Source of the DNA: Flavobacteriaceae bacterium
GTDB lineage: Bacteria; Bacteroidota; Bacteroidia; Flavobacteriales; Weeksellaceae
NCBI GenBank assembly: GCA_030538275.1
Contig: JAUNUH010000002.1
Location: forward strand, 124,001-188,000
DNA: 64,000 bases
Direction: 5' to 3'
Below the pieces are notes generated by a model. That model made no database searches and was not told the DNA's origin. It worked only from the letters and a program-made list of their open reading frames with translations. Numbering within the stretch: position 1 is the first letter of the stretch; the number at the start of each line of letters is the position of its first letter. The position numbers were made by a program, and so were the translations under genes. Positions 29,321-37,762 of the stretch are shown here, one piece after another.

Positions 29321-29960
29321 TAATTTTCATGTAATTTCATTTTTGTTTTTAATATTTCTCCTAAACTCCTGCTTAGTTGAAAATAATAAAGATGAAAGCA
29401 TTATAATGGGTGAAGTTACAGAAATAAAGTTTGATATTTTAAAGTATAAGGGGCATTATTGCCATATAACCAGAGCTTACATATCTGCAGTAATATCTAG
29501 TTCACAAGACACAATTATAATCTTAAAAAGTATAATTAATAGTCCAGGTTGTGATTTAAAAAGAAATTCTAATTTATTTTTGAAATTAAATGACATAGAA
29601 TTGCCATTAATCCTAATTTCCTCAGATACTTTGACAACTATCGAATTAAATCAAAATGAAAAACTTCCATTGGATTTTTCCATACAACAAGGTACGTACA
29701 TTAATTTTGGGTTAAATGGAGAGAATAATTTAGAGGAATTAAAATTCGCAATTAGGAATCAAGATAATTTCTTCAGACTACTAAATAGTGACTCCCTTAA
29801 TTTCGCAAAGATTATAAACACATCTAAAAGTAAAAGTATTAATATTAATGCAACCGATAAGACTGTTATTTTATATCAATTTGATGGGGAATTGATAAAG
29901 AAACGATATTTTTCTAAGGAAGAATTTAATGAGATATCGCCACCTCCTCCATCAAATTAG
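29301..29960 (+). CDS. Lipoprotein, probable immunity protein for the metallopeptidase toxin (copy 1)
   Basis: The 219-residue lipoprotein has a lipobox ending LLNSC. It is homologous along its length to 37743-38405: shared stretches include GE(V/I)-x-x-I-x-FDI, the YC-x-x-TRA motif, (Y/S)IQQGxY, LLNSDSLN and the proline-rich end PPP. Both copies start within the last codons of a metallopeptidase toxin. It survives although its toxin is destroyed, as expected for an orphan immunity gene that protects against kin carrying the toxin. No promoter is evident. Confidence 0.8.
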   Translation: MMKDINNNFHVISFLFLIFLLNSCLVENNKDESIIMGEVTEIKFDILKYKGHYCHITRAYISAVISSSQDTIIILKSIINSPGCDLKRNSNLFLKLNDIELPLILISSDTLTTIELNQNEKLPLDFSIQQGTYINFGLNGENNLEELKFAIRNQDNFFRLLNSDSLNFAKIINTSKSKSININATDKTVILYQFDGELIKKRYFSKEEFNEISPPPPSN

Positions 29961-30082
29961 TTTTACCTATTTCGCTTTCAATTCCCTTATTTCACAAAAA
30001 AATCTTTTTAATTTGTTAGGGATAATTGAAAAAGATTTAGCTAATTAGATAATTTTCAATAATTAAAAATTAACTTTATCAC

Positions 30083-31462
30083 ATGCAAAGCTTTACAACT
30101 CACCAAATCCGTAATCGAAATTCAGGTTTATTGCTCAATCTACCCACCCAAATCAACCTAAACGGATTGAACAGTGGTGAAGAAGGTTACGTAAGCTTTG
30201 CCCAAATCCCGGAATTAATGGAGGTAAAAAAACTCTCGTATGTGTACAATTATGTTGACCATACTTCGACTTCGCTCAGTACAGGCTTTGGCAACATACG
30301 CCTTTCCTACACAGAAGATCCTAAACACCCCAATGAACTGATAATTCTTGAAGAGAACAATTATTACCCTTTCGGGTTGAAACACCAAGACTACATCAAA
30401 GAACTGAAAAAAGTAGACTTCTGGAAGTACGCTGGTCTTCCCCAACAAGAAATTATAGACCATGCTGAAAAGTATGTGAGCATAGTGCCGGTGGTGAAGG
30501 GAGAGTATAAGTATAAATACCAGGAGCAGGAGCGGCAAGAGGAACTGGGAATTAATGAGGATATGTATAAATTTAGAGTTTACGATTATTCTCTTGGAAG
30601 ATTTTGGCAGATAGATCCATTGAGTGATAAATATAATTGGTTTAGCAATTATGCATTTAGCGAAAATCGTGTTGTAGATGGAAGAGAATTAGAAGGGTTG
30701 GAATATATTTCTATGCATCATTATATGGAAGGTGGTAACCAAATGAAAGTTGTAACCACAGTTTATTATAATAAAGATGATAAATGGATAAAAGATAGAG
30801 GCGGAACTACAGCTGATTTTTACAATGCTGCGTCTTACGGACGTGAGGGTAAAGGTGTGAAACATATTTTTTATAATTCGGATAAATCATATAACGGGCC
30901 ATATAGAGATGGTACAGTAATTTGGGATCAACGTCAAAATACAGTTCTAACCCGTTTATCAACGCATGGCTTGTATTCTGGCAGCTCTGGAATTGGATCT
31001 ATTTCGGATGGTTTTGGTAATGTGATTAACGTACAACCGATTGATTATGCTGATGCTATTGCCAAAAGGCATGATTTTGATTATATAGCTTCTGAAAACA
31101 AAAATCCTTATAATGGCTCTGGTATCAGGTGGTTAGAAGATGTAAATACTTTGCAGGCAGATCTTGATATGGTGAAAAGGGCTAAATCCTACAAATCTCA
31201 AATTTTTCTTAAACCTTGGGCATTTGTTTCAATAAGTGGTGTAGAAACACCATTTAGAACTAGCTGGGCTGGAGAAACTACAGATGCAATTGAAGGTCAA
31301 TTATTGATAATTAGCAAATTGGCAGAGTATAAGAAATGGAAGGTAAAAAATGGATATGGCAATGAAACATCCTTTCATGACATAAGTGATGGTTTGAAAA
31401 AGAAAAATGGAACATTGTGGGGCTGGATTTATATTATTAATTCTTCAGGTGCAGATGAATAA
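30083..31462 (+). CDS. Truncated-core Rhs cassette with second PLA2-like toxin
   Basis: The 459-residue product joins a short unrelated start (residues 1-17) to the Rhs core, first matching at NLPTQINLNGLNSGE. A 42-residue stretch present in the full gene is deleted, and an in-frame 24-bp insertion adds TSTSLSTG. The core ends at VDGRELEGLE. The toxin tip has GLYSGSSG and AIAKRHDFDY (His330, Asp331), then TLQADLDM, aligning with the PLA2-like tip at 24167-27787. The GPG calcium loop is altered to GSSG, which may matter for activity. There is no signal peptide, so it is probably a silent donor cassette. The immunity gene overlaps its stop by 8 bases. Confidence 0.8.
   Translation: MQSFTTHQIRNRNSGLLLNLPTQINLNGLNSGEEGYVSFAQIPELMEVKKLSYVYNYVDHTSTSLSTGFGNIRLSYTEDPKHPNELIILEENNYYPFGLKHQDYIKELKKVDFWKYAGLPQQEIIDHAEKYVSIVPVVKGEYKYKYQEQERQEELGINEDMYKFRVYDYSLGRFWQIDPLSDKYNWFSNYAFSENRVVDGRELEGLEYISMHHYMEGGNQMKVVTTVYYNKDDKWIKDRGGTTADFYNAASYGREGKGVKHIFYNSDKSYNGPYRDGTVIWDQRQNTVLTRLSTHGLYSGSSGIGSISDGFGNVINVQPIDYADAIAKRHDFDYIASENKNPYNGSGIRWLEDVNTLQADLDMVKRAKSYKSQIFLKPWAFVSISGVETPFRTSWAGETTDAIEGQLLIISKLAEYKKWKVKNGYGNETSFHDISDGLKKKNGTLWGWIYIINSSGADE
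30263..30286. repeat. 24-bp dispersed insertion (ACTTCGACTTCGCTCAG type), copy 1
   Basis: Inserted in frame in the Rhs core between VDH and GNIRLSY. The sequence reads ACTTCGACTTCGCTCAGTAC then AGGC, and its reverse strand can encode the CTERSRS peptide typical of a widespread dispersed repeat. The complete Rhs gene lacks it; the cassette at 38414 has it at the same site. Confidence 0.7.
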
Positions 31463-31952
31463 GTTTGTGGTAACAATTTTATTAGGGTTTTTATTTCAGG
31501 CATGCGAATTAATTAATCCACCAAAAATTCTTATTACTAAGGATTATATCATTAATGAATTTTGGAATGATAAAAATAACTCTATTCTTATACAAAAATT
31601 AGACTTAGTAGACACAGCAAATATCTCAAAATCGGATATCGATATAATAAAAAGGAATTTTGGATTTTTGAAGGTGGATAGTACCTTAATAGCAGGTTAT
31701 GAAGGATTAAATACAAATAACAATATTAAATTGATGCACGAAAAAGTTTATTTCAACAAAGACAATGGATGGCAATGGTTTGTTTTGAAGGACTCGATAT
31801 ATATTGAGAAAAAGCTAATTGGGGAATTAGAGAACAATACATGGTATAAATTCTCAAATCTTAATGGCCACGGTGGATTTTTTATTTATGTCTATGTAGA
31901 TTTGAATGGTCAGGTATATAAATTTAATCAAGATTTTGCAGGGCCTTTTTAA
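31455..31952 (+). CDS. Lipoprotein, probable immunity protein for the second PLA2-like toxin
   Basis: A 165-residue lipoprotein (lipobox FQAC, about Cys16), homologous to 27795-28289. ITKDYIINEFW, EKVYFNKDNGW, IGELENNTWYKFSN and the VYKFN ending line up. Its ATG lies inside the toxin's last codons (8-base overlap), so it is coupled to it. The two lipoproteins have diverged more than the toxins' catalytic motifs, as expected if specificity is private to each pair. No terminator is obvious downstream. Confidence 0.8.
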   Translation: MNKFVVTILLGFLFQACELINPPKILITKDYIINEFWNDKNNSILIQKLDLVDTANISKSDIDIIKRNFGFLKVDSTLIAGYEGLNTNNNIKLMHEKVYFNKDNGWQWFVLKDSIYIEKKLIGELENNTWYKFSNLNGHGGFFIYVYVDLNGQVYKFNQDFAGPF

Positions 31953-32043
31953 TCTTAATACTAACCTACATTATACACGTAAAATCCATTAATGCTTTGT
32001 ACAAAATCACTAAACTCCGCCCACGTCACCCAACTCGCGGTAG

Positions 32044-32205
32044 GTGGTAGGCAAGTACCCCGTAAAGCCAGATGAAATAAGACCTAATAGTAATATGACT
32101 TGGAGTGAATCTCTTCAGAAGAGGTTTAATGATCAAAGAAAAGTAAATGCTGGTGGAGCTGTACCTTATAGAGGGTTAAATGCTAATCCAATAATAATCA
32201 AATAA
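32044..32205 (+). pseudogene. Remnant of another Rhs toxin C-terminus
   Basis: One frame is open for 53 codons after a TAG and ends at 32205 with the peptide GGAVPYRGLNANPIIIK. It has no start, no core and no recognisable catalytic motif. Its position just before a small gene, 2 bases away, is like that of the other toxin tips. I read it as the eroded end of a toxin; the 90 bases before it show no match to the Rhs core. Confidence 0.45.
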
Positions 32206-32207
32206 AT

Positions 32208-32351
32208 ATGAATTTTGTGAATTTTAATAATCATTTAACCTGTTATTCAGTAAATTCTGTTATTCAAGGAGAAATAATTTACATTTATGATATTGATACC
32301 ATTTGGTATCCTGAACTTTCTTATTCTATAACTGAAGTTAAATCATTTGAT
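32208..32351 (+). CDS. Small ORF after the toxin remnant (possible degraded immunity gene)
   Basis: A 47-codon ORF, MNFVNFNNHLTCYSVN at the start, begins 2 bases after the toxin remnant and ends 22 bases before the IS3-like element. It has no signal peptide or membrane span. By position it would be an immunity gene or its front part, cut short by changes around the insertion. Function unknown. Confidence 0.35.
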
Positions 32352-32412
32352 TTAAATGATGCCATTGTATAATACTCCCCCAAAATTCAGACCAGTAGTT
32401 AAGGATAGAAAA

Positions 32413-32718
32413 ATGATTAAATTAGCTATTGATATGAGACAAAAAAGAAGAAAATTCGAGCCTGGATTTAAGGCACAAGTTGCCTTGGCGGCAATCAGAG
32501 AAAAAATGACTACTGCAGAGATTGCACAGAAGTTTTCTGTGTCACCCAATCATGTTGCCCAATGGAAGAAGGAGTTTTTGAAAAACTCTTCAAAAGCATT
32601 CGGTGCAGACAAAAAGGACAGCATGGAAGATAAGCTAGAAAGCTTATATTCAAAGATCGGCAAGCTGGAGGTTGAACGGGACTTTCTAAAAAAAAACTTG
32701 TGGAAAACTGGACTGTAA
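32413..32718 (+). CDS. IS3-like transposase OrfA
   Basis: The 101-residue protein has an N-terminal helix-turn-helix (FEPGFKAQVALAAIREKMTT, AEIAQKFSVSPNHVAQWKKE) and a C-terminal leucine-zipper-like helix (LESLYSKIGKLEVERDFLKK). It binds the IS ends. The ATG at 32413 matches the start of the other copy. A run of nine A at about 32686-32694, just before its end, is a likely -1 ribosomal slippage site for making the OrfAB transposase. Confidence 0.88.
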   Translation: MIKLAIDMRQKRRKFEPGFKAQVALAAIREKMTTAEIAQKFSVSPNHVAQWKKEFLKNSSKAFGADKKDSMEDKLESLYSKIGKLEVERDFLKKNLWKTGL

Positions 32719-33540
32719 AGCAGCGTAAAGAAATGGTTCAAAAAGACCATAAAAAGCTAAGTATCAGGAGTCAATGTAAGTTACTTTCTGTTACAAGAAG
32801 CTCGCTGTATTATCAAGCCAAAGGCGAAAGCAAAGAGAATTTGCAGATCATGAGAAAGCTCGATGAGATTTATTTGGATAATCCGACCTATGGCGTGTTG
32901 CGTATGCAGGACGAGCTGTGGGAAGATAATTTTCACGTAAATGAAAAACGAGTACGAAGATTGATGCGGTTGATGTGTTTGGAGGCTATTTATCCGAAAA
33001 AAAATCTAAGCAAATTGGGCAAAGCATGTTATATTCATCCTTATTTGCTTAAAAATCTGAACGTTGCGCGCCCTAATCAGGTCTGGCAAATAGACATCAG
33101 CTATATAGCAATGGCAAGGGGTTTTATGTACCTCACGGTAATTATTGATATGTATAGCCGAATGGTGGTCGGTTGGAAAATATCCAATACCTTGGACAAA
33201 GAAGCCCAGACCGAATTATTACATGAATGTATTGCCCGATATGGCAAACCCGAGATTGTCAACTCAGATCAAGGGAGTCAATACACCAGTGAACATTGGG
33301 TAGAAACATTAAAAGAACATTCCGTCAAGATCAGCATGAACAGCAAGGGTCGTGCATTGGACAATATATGTGGAGCGGTTTTTCCGCACCAAAAAATGGG
33401 ATTACATTTATCTGAACACTGCAAATGATGGTCTGGAACTGTACAATGGTGTAAAGAATTATATAGCCAAATACAACAATCGCAAACATCAGGGAATCAA
33501 TCGAGTGAAGCCAATAAATAGATATAAAAATGCAGCTTAA
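32700..33540 (+). pseudogene. IS3-like transposase OrfB, frameshifted
   Basis: The rve integrase core is present: first Asp in VWQIDISYI, second Asp in VNSDQGSQY, and the Glu in YVERFFRTKKW. The Glu lies in a different frame. The reading frame breaks near 33362-33372, where AATATATGTGG would need two more bases (AT) to read DNIYVERFF, consistent with slippage in the AT repeat. Downstream, AKYNNRKHQGINRVKPINRY is the usual OrfB ending. Confidence 0.85.
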
Positions 33541-33677
33541 AGTACGAGTTACCAACATTTCAACACTAAACGGAAAAATCCTTTTTAATGAGGTTTTTTC
33601 CTATATTGAAATATTGATAACTCTCTTGCGCAAAAAATACTTATATTTACAAAATATTGGTCTAAAGAATGGGGAGT

Positions 33678-33914
33678 AGTTTAGTTCAATCCACACAATT
33701 TTTAACATGTTCAGATTGGGTAGCGGGTTCTGGTATATTAAATTTTCTTGGGTTAAACGGAGGGAGTAAAAATGGATGCATCAACAACGTAACTACTTGT
33801 AATCAAAGAGAATCATAAAGTGGAGGTAGAAGCGGTCATTCTGTTAACACTTATCTTGACAGCATCGCTGATCATTTCAGAAGTTTAGATATTAATGTTA
33901 CTGTAGTGGAATAA
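33678..33914 (+). pseudogene. Remnant of an Rhs toxin C-terminus cut by the IS element
   Basis: A single frame runs from the IS right end (SLVQSTQFLTCSDWVAGSG) to a stop at 33914 (LDSIADHFRSLDINVTVVE), interrupted once by an in-frame TAA at 33816. The upstream part, including any core, is gone. An immunity-type lipoprotein gene follows 13 bases later, which supports reading this as a dead toxin tip. I recognise no catalytic motif. Confidence 0.55.
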
Positions 33915-33927
33915 CTAAGCCTAAATT

Positions 33928-34521
33928 ATGAGAACTTCAACTAAACCCCTAATTGTTGCTTTATTGTTATTTGTTAACTGTGATATTAACATGAAATTTA
34001 AAGGCGAGGATAAGAATTGGTCAAATATTTATAAAACAAACGATATTCTAATTTTTACTTCAAAAAAATCTCAGGATACCATTTATATAAGTAGCGTAGA
34101 AACTAAAAACACGAATGTAGATGTTATGACATCTAGCTATAATCCGATATGCACAAATGTAAATTACACTGATTCTAACAATAGAATATTTAATATGTTT
34201 TCTATTTGCAAAGAAGAACCAAATATTCCCACTTGGGCTGGGTTTAATTTCAAAAATGATAAAGGTCGAATTAAAGAAATCAATAATTATCCAGTTTCAA
34301 CGATAATTTTTAGAGGGAAAGAAAGAAAGGGGTATATGTTTAGCCCATACAAGCCGATGAAGCCTTCGTTTTGGTGGGATTTAGATTATGGTTTACGCAA
34401 TCCAAATTTAGAATACTTTATTTGGGATAAAGAATATGGAATTATAGAATATAAGACAATGCAAGGAGAAGTATTTGTGTTAAACCAATTTATAAGGGAA
34501 AAAGAGAATATTTTAAAATGA
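33928..34521 (+). CDS. Lipoprotein, probable orphan immunity protein
   Basis: The 197-residue protein has a short signal and a lipobox-like LLLFVNC (Cys18). The mature part is beta-rich with several Cys and Trp residues (FWWDLDYGLRNPN). No family recognised. It sits between a dead toxin tip and the next Rhs cassette, whose ATG overlaps its stop (ATGA). Immunity role is inferred from position only. Confidence 0.7.
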   Translation: MRTSTKPLIVALLLFVNCDINMKFKGEDKNWSNIYKTNDILIFTSKKSQDTIYISSVETKNTNVDVMTSSYNPICTNVNYTDSNNRIFNMFSICKEEPNIPTWAGFNFKNDKGRIKEINNYPVSTIIFRGKERKGYMFSPYKPMKPSFWWDLDYGLRNPNLEYFIWDKEYGIIEYKTMQGEVFVLNQFIREKENILK

Positions 34522-35810
34522 ATATATTATCCTATGCCTATAACGCAGCCGGCGCAAAAGTGCAAAAGAAAGTAACGCAAGACAGCTACACCATTACAAC
34601 AGACTATCTTGACGGTTTCCAATATGAAAACGAGCAACTGATGTTTTTTGGGCATGCAGAAGGTTATGTGAGTTTAGCGCAAATCCCGGAATTAATGGAG
34701 GTAAAAAAACTCTCGTATGTGTACAATTATGTTGACCATCTTGGCAACATAAGACTTAGCTATACCGAAGATCCTAAACACCCAAATGAACTGATAATTC
34801 TTGAAGAGAACAATTATTACCCTTTCGGGTTGAAACACCAAGACTACAACAAAGAATTGAAAAAAGTAGATTTCTGGGAGTACGCTGGTCTTCCCCAACA
34901 AGAAATTATAGACCATGCTGAAAAGTTTATTTGCATTGTGCCTGTTGTTAAGGGAGAGTATAAGTATAAGTATAACTCAAAAGAATGGCAGGATGAGTTG
35001 AACCTCAATCTATATGATTATGGCGCTAGGAATTATGATGCTGCTCTTGGGCGGTGGATGAATGTGGATCCGTTAGCCGAGAAAGCATCCAACTGGACAC
35101 CATACCGTTACGGCTTTAATAACCCTATCCGATATACAGACCCAACGGGAATGTGGGAAGATGATTTAATTTTTAATGAAAAAGGGGATTTTGTAAGAAT
35201 AGATAAAAATGACCAACCTGATAAATTGGTTATTGAAAACTCTCAAACTGGGGCAAGACAGAATTACTGGTTTGCAGACCCCAAAGAGGACACGCAACAA
35301 ATAAGAGATGGTATTATTAACAAAGTGGTTTTTGTTGGTAAATCTCAAATAGAAGGAATGTTATCAAAACAAGGTGCTTTTAACCCTGATAACAAAGATA
35401 GCTGGACTCATTTTTATAAAGAAAGTAAGGGAGGGCAAGATTTTGACTATTCGTATTCTGTTATACCAACTGAATTTGCATCACAGGGAGCAAGTTCTAA
35501 CCCTCTTAATACACCTTCCCCAATGTTATTTATTCCTGAAGGGGATTATATGGCACACAATCATATGAATTTCGGAAATTATTTATGGGCTGCATCTGGT
35601 TATACATTAGGATTTAACTACTCTACTTTACAAATGGCTGCACACGCTAATAGTCTTTTGAATTCCGGTTCAAATGGTTATCCTGCCCAATTGGACTCAA
35701 AAGATGACCAGAGTTCTATTATAAAAGGAGCATATTACGCTCAAAAAAATGGGTTTAGACAGATTTTACAAAAAGCCGTTGAGGCTCAAAAAAGCCAAAA
35801 TAAGAGATGA
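34518..35810 (+). CDS. Truncated-core Rhs cassette with possible Ntox44-type toxin
   Basis: The 430-residue product enters the Rhs core at SYAYNAAGAKVQKK, with near-identity to the full gene at DNA level, and the core ends DPLAEKASNWTPYRYGFNNP and DPTGMW. The tip of about 215 residues includes MAHNHMNFGNYLWAASGYTL and LNSGSNGYPAQLDSKDDQSS, which resemble the polymorphic toxin family Ntox44; this is my recall of the family pattern, not a search. There is no signal peptide. The immunity gene overlaps the stop by 4 bases. The fusion point CCTATG-CTATAACGCAGCC looks like a recombination joint. Confidence 0.78.
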   Translation: MNILSYAYNAAGAKVQKKVTQDSYTITTDYLDGFQYENEQLMFFGHAEGYVSLAQIPELMEVKKLSYVYNYVDHLGNIRLSYTEDPKHPNELIILEENNYYPFGLKHQDYNKELKKVDFWEYAGLPQQEIIDHAEKFICIVPVVKGEYKYKYNSKEWQDELNLNLYDYGARNYDAALGRWMNVDPLAEKASNWTPYRYGFNNPIRYTDPTGMWEDDLIFNEKGDFVRIDKNDQPDKLVIENSQTGARQNYWFADPKEDTQQIRDGIINKVVFVGKSQIEGMLSKQGAFNPDNKDSWTHFYKESKGGQDFDYSYSVIPTEFASQGASSNPLNTPSPMLFIPEGDYMAHNHMNFGNYLWAASGYTLGFNYSTLQMAAHANSLLNSGSNGYPAQLDSKDDQSSIIKGAYYAQKNGFRQILQKAVEAQKSQNKR

Positions 35811-36343
35811 TTATGATTAAAGTTTTATCCATATTATTACAGGCTTTTGTTCTTTTTTCGTGTAATCAAAATAGCAATGATAATAATTTCATTAAAAAGA
35901 GAATGAGTGAAATAGATATTTTTATTGCAAAGTATAGTGATACGGATTTTTCTGAATTTAAAAATTCATTTATAGCCATTCGTCAGAAAGATAGGAACGA
36001 AGTAATTTATTTAGTTCAAAGACCAGAAAATAATTTACCCGTTTATTTTGTAACCTATGATTTACAAAAAAAGAATATCACAGACATAAACAGAAGTATG
36101 TTAGAAAAAAATGGAGTTGAAGATTATTATACTGATGAAGATATTGTGAATTTGGTTAATCTATTTAGAAAATATGATTTTGCTCTTTTGCAAGTTGATA
36201 ACGACAATAATGTTTTTATAAACCCTTTCGAAATCAATAGTCCAGCAATATTGTTACGGCTGAATTCAGAAACTAATGAAAAAACAATAAAAAAAGGTTA
36301 TGTTTATACGCATTATAAAAATAATTGGTATGTGAGAAAATAA
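35807..36343 (+). CDS. Lipoprotein, probable immunity protein for the Ntox44-like toxin
   Basis: A 178-residue lipoprotein (lipobox LFSC, Cys19 counting from 35807; an in-frame ATG at 35813 is an alternative start). The mature region is acidic and alpha/beta (FKNSFIAIRQKDRNEVIYLV, YFVTYDLQKK). It is coupled to the toxin gene by a 4-base overlap and followed by a terminator, so the module is self-contained. No family name is assigned. Confidence 0.8.
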   Translation: MIMIKVLSILLQAFVLFSCNQNSNDNNFIKKRMSEIDIFIAKYSDTDFSEFKNSFIAIRQKDRNEVIYLVQRPENNLPVYFVTYDLQKKNITDINRSMLEKNGVEDYYTDEDIVNLVNLFRKYDFALLQVDNDNNVFINPFEINSPAILLRLNSETNEKTIKKGYVYTHYKNNWYVRK

Positions 36344-36351
36344 ACAAAAAC

Positions 36352-36370
36352 GCCAGGCTTACAGCTTGGC
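36352..36370 (+). terminator. Hairpin terminator after the immunity gene
   Basis: GCCAGGCT (36352-36359) pairs with AGCTTGGC (36363-36370) with G-T wobbles; T-rich sequence follows. Confidence 0.65.
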
Positions 36371-36580
36371 CTTTACTTTGTTTTTGATTAAATTACTTAT
36401 AAAAAAAGGATTGTAGAAGTGACCTATCGGCTTGGCAAGATTCTGAGATCTATCTGACGCATTAGTCTTCTACACATCCTTTTACAAAAGTTGATCAGCT
36501 TCAAATAGAATGAAAGACACTAAGGTCTACTAAAGGCTATAAAGTAATCAACTCCTTTTATAAATCTTAATTCCAAATGT

Positions 36581-36997
36581 ATGAAAAAGTATTTATATTT
36601 TATTGGTATTGATGTATCTAAATTAAAATTAGATATAACCATTCGTAAAGAAAATGAACTTCATCAATCACATCATTTTATCATAACTAATGATAAAAAA
36701 GGATTAAAAGAGCTTTTACAATATTTGAAAAATCAAGGAATCCATACTTCGGATGTGCTTTTTAGTTTTGAAGATACAGGAGTTTATTCCATGCCTTTGT
36801 GTTGTTTTTTATCTGATAAGCAATTAGATTATTGGATGATTCCAGCTATTGAAATTAAACGTAGTAAAGGACTTGTACGTGGTAAATCAGACAAAGCCGA
36901 TTCAAAGGATATTGCCATCTATTCGCACACTCATTTTTATAAATTAAGATTAGGTAAAATACCTGAAAAAGATCTCTTGAAACTGCGCCTATTATGG
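36581..36997 (+). mobile_element. IS110-family transposase 5' part
   Basis: The first 139 or so codons encode the N-terminal DEDD domain of an IS110-type transposase (YFIGIDVSKLKLDI, SFEDTGVYS, KADSKDIAIYSH). The C-terminal Ser-containing half and the right end are missing. About 200 bases upstream (36375-36580) have no gene and are probably the IS left end. Right boundary is set where Rhs-tip similarity begins. Confidence 0.75.
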
Positions 36998-37762
36998 GAA
37001 TTTGAGTTAGAGGGTTTCGAATATTATTTTTCTGCAGATGGCAGGCTTCTAAGCAGAGAGCATGCAAACAATAATATATTAGTTCAATCTTCTATGGATG
37101 CTACTGCTGTAAACAGTAAAAACTTTTCTGTTGTCGATGAATTAAAGTATTCCAATTTCATTCCGTGGTCCAGTGCTCCTCCAGAGACAAGAAATGAAGT
37201 AGCAAAAGCTATTTATAAAAGAGAAATAGGTGGAAAAATTAATAGTATTACTTCAAAAGGGCAAAAATCTTCAATTGGCGCTTCTATAAGTGATATTGGT
37301 GATTTTAACGTTAATCCACATAGTAGAAATCAACGAACAGGAACATTATTAAATAATGATTACTATAACATGACTGCCAATCTTCAACACGAAGAAGGGC
37401 ATTACGTGGACTTACAAAACGGTGTTGACACAGATAAGTCAGGCAGTAATCCATGGAGACATTTTCAGGTACACACAAACGCTATTTTAGAAAATAAAGA
37501 TACTTTTAATAAGACAACTAGTGAATATAAGGAGTTTTCACAAAAGGTAGCAAAGGGATATATAAATAGTATGACTCGTTTTCTAACTGTTAGAGCTGCT
37601 GGAATGAATCCAGAAGTCTTTAAATCTGATAAAGATATTCAGAATGCTTTATCATTTTTGAAGAACTCAATTAATAAGTACAATTCCATTTATGATCAAA
37701 AAATGAAGATAGAGAATTTAGAAAAAATAAATCTGAAAATGTATGATGACAGAAAGGATTAA
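36581..37762 (+). CDS. Chimera: IS110 transposase N-terminus fused in frame to an HExxH metallopeptidase Rhs toxin
   Basis: The 393-residue frame switches from IS110 transposase to toxin at about residue 140, exactly where other cassettes read ELEGLEY after the Rhs core (here ELEGFEYYF). The toxin part contains NLQHEEGHYVDL (His270-Glu271-x-x-His274), a zinc-peptidase motif, then WRHFQVHTNAIL and helical sequence to the end. The Rhs core is lost, so the toxin cannot be delivered as it stands, but the tip is intact. The immunity-type lipoprotein starts within its last 20 bases. Confidence 0.8.
   Translation: MKKYLYFIGIDVSKLKLDITIRKENELHQSHHFIITNDKKGLKELLQYLKNQGIHTSDVLFSFEDTGVYSMPLCCFLSDKQLDYWMIPAIEIKRSKGLVRGKSDKADSKDIAIYSHTHFYKLRLGKIPEKDLLKLRLLWEFELEGFEYYFSADGRLLSREHANNNILVQSSMDATAVNSKNFSVVDELKYSNFIPWSSAPPETRNEVAKAIYKREIGGKINSITSKGQKSSIGASISDIGDFNVNPHSRNQRTGTLLNNDYYNMTANLQHEEGHYVDLQNGVDTDKSGSNPWRHFQVHTNAILENKDTFNKTTSEYKEFSQKVAKGYINSMTRFLTVRAAGMNPEVFKSDKDIQNALSFLKNSINKYNSIYDQKMKIENLEKINLKMYDDRKD

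Larger units (their letters stand above)
32374..33678 (+). mobile_element. IS3-family-like insertion sequence, full-length copy
   Basis: 1305 bp bounded by imperfect inverted ends: TACTCCCC...TTCAGACC at the left, GGTCTAAAGAATGGGGAGTA at the right. It contains an orfA with helix-turn-helix and an orfB with a DDE integrase core, in the order and frame offset of IS3 elements. I see no convincing target-site duplication. orfB carries a frameshift, so this copy is probably not autonomous. It lies between two eroded toxin modules. Confidence 0.85.
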
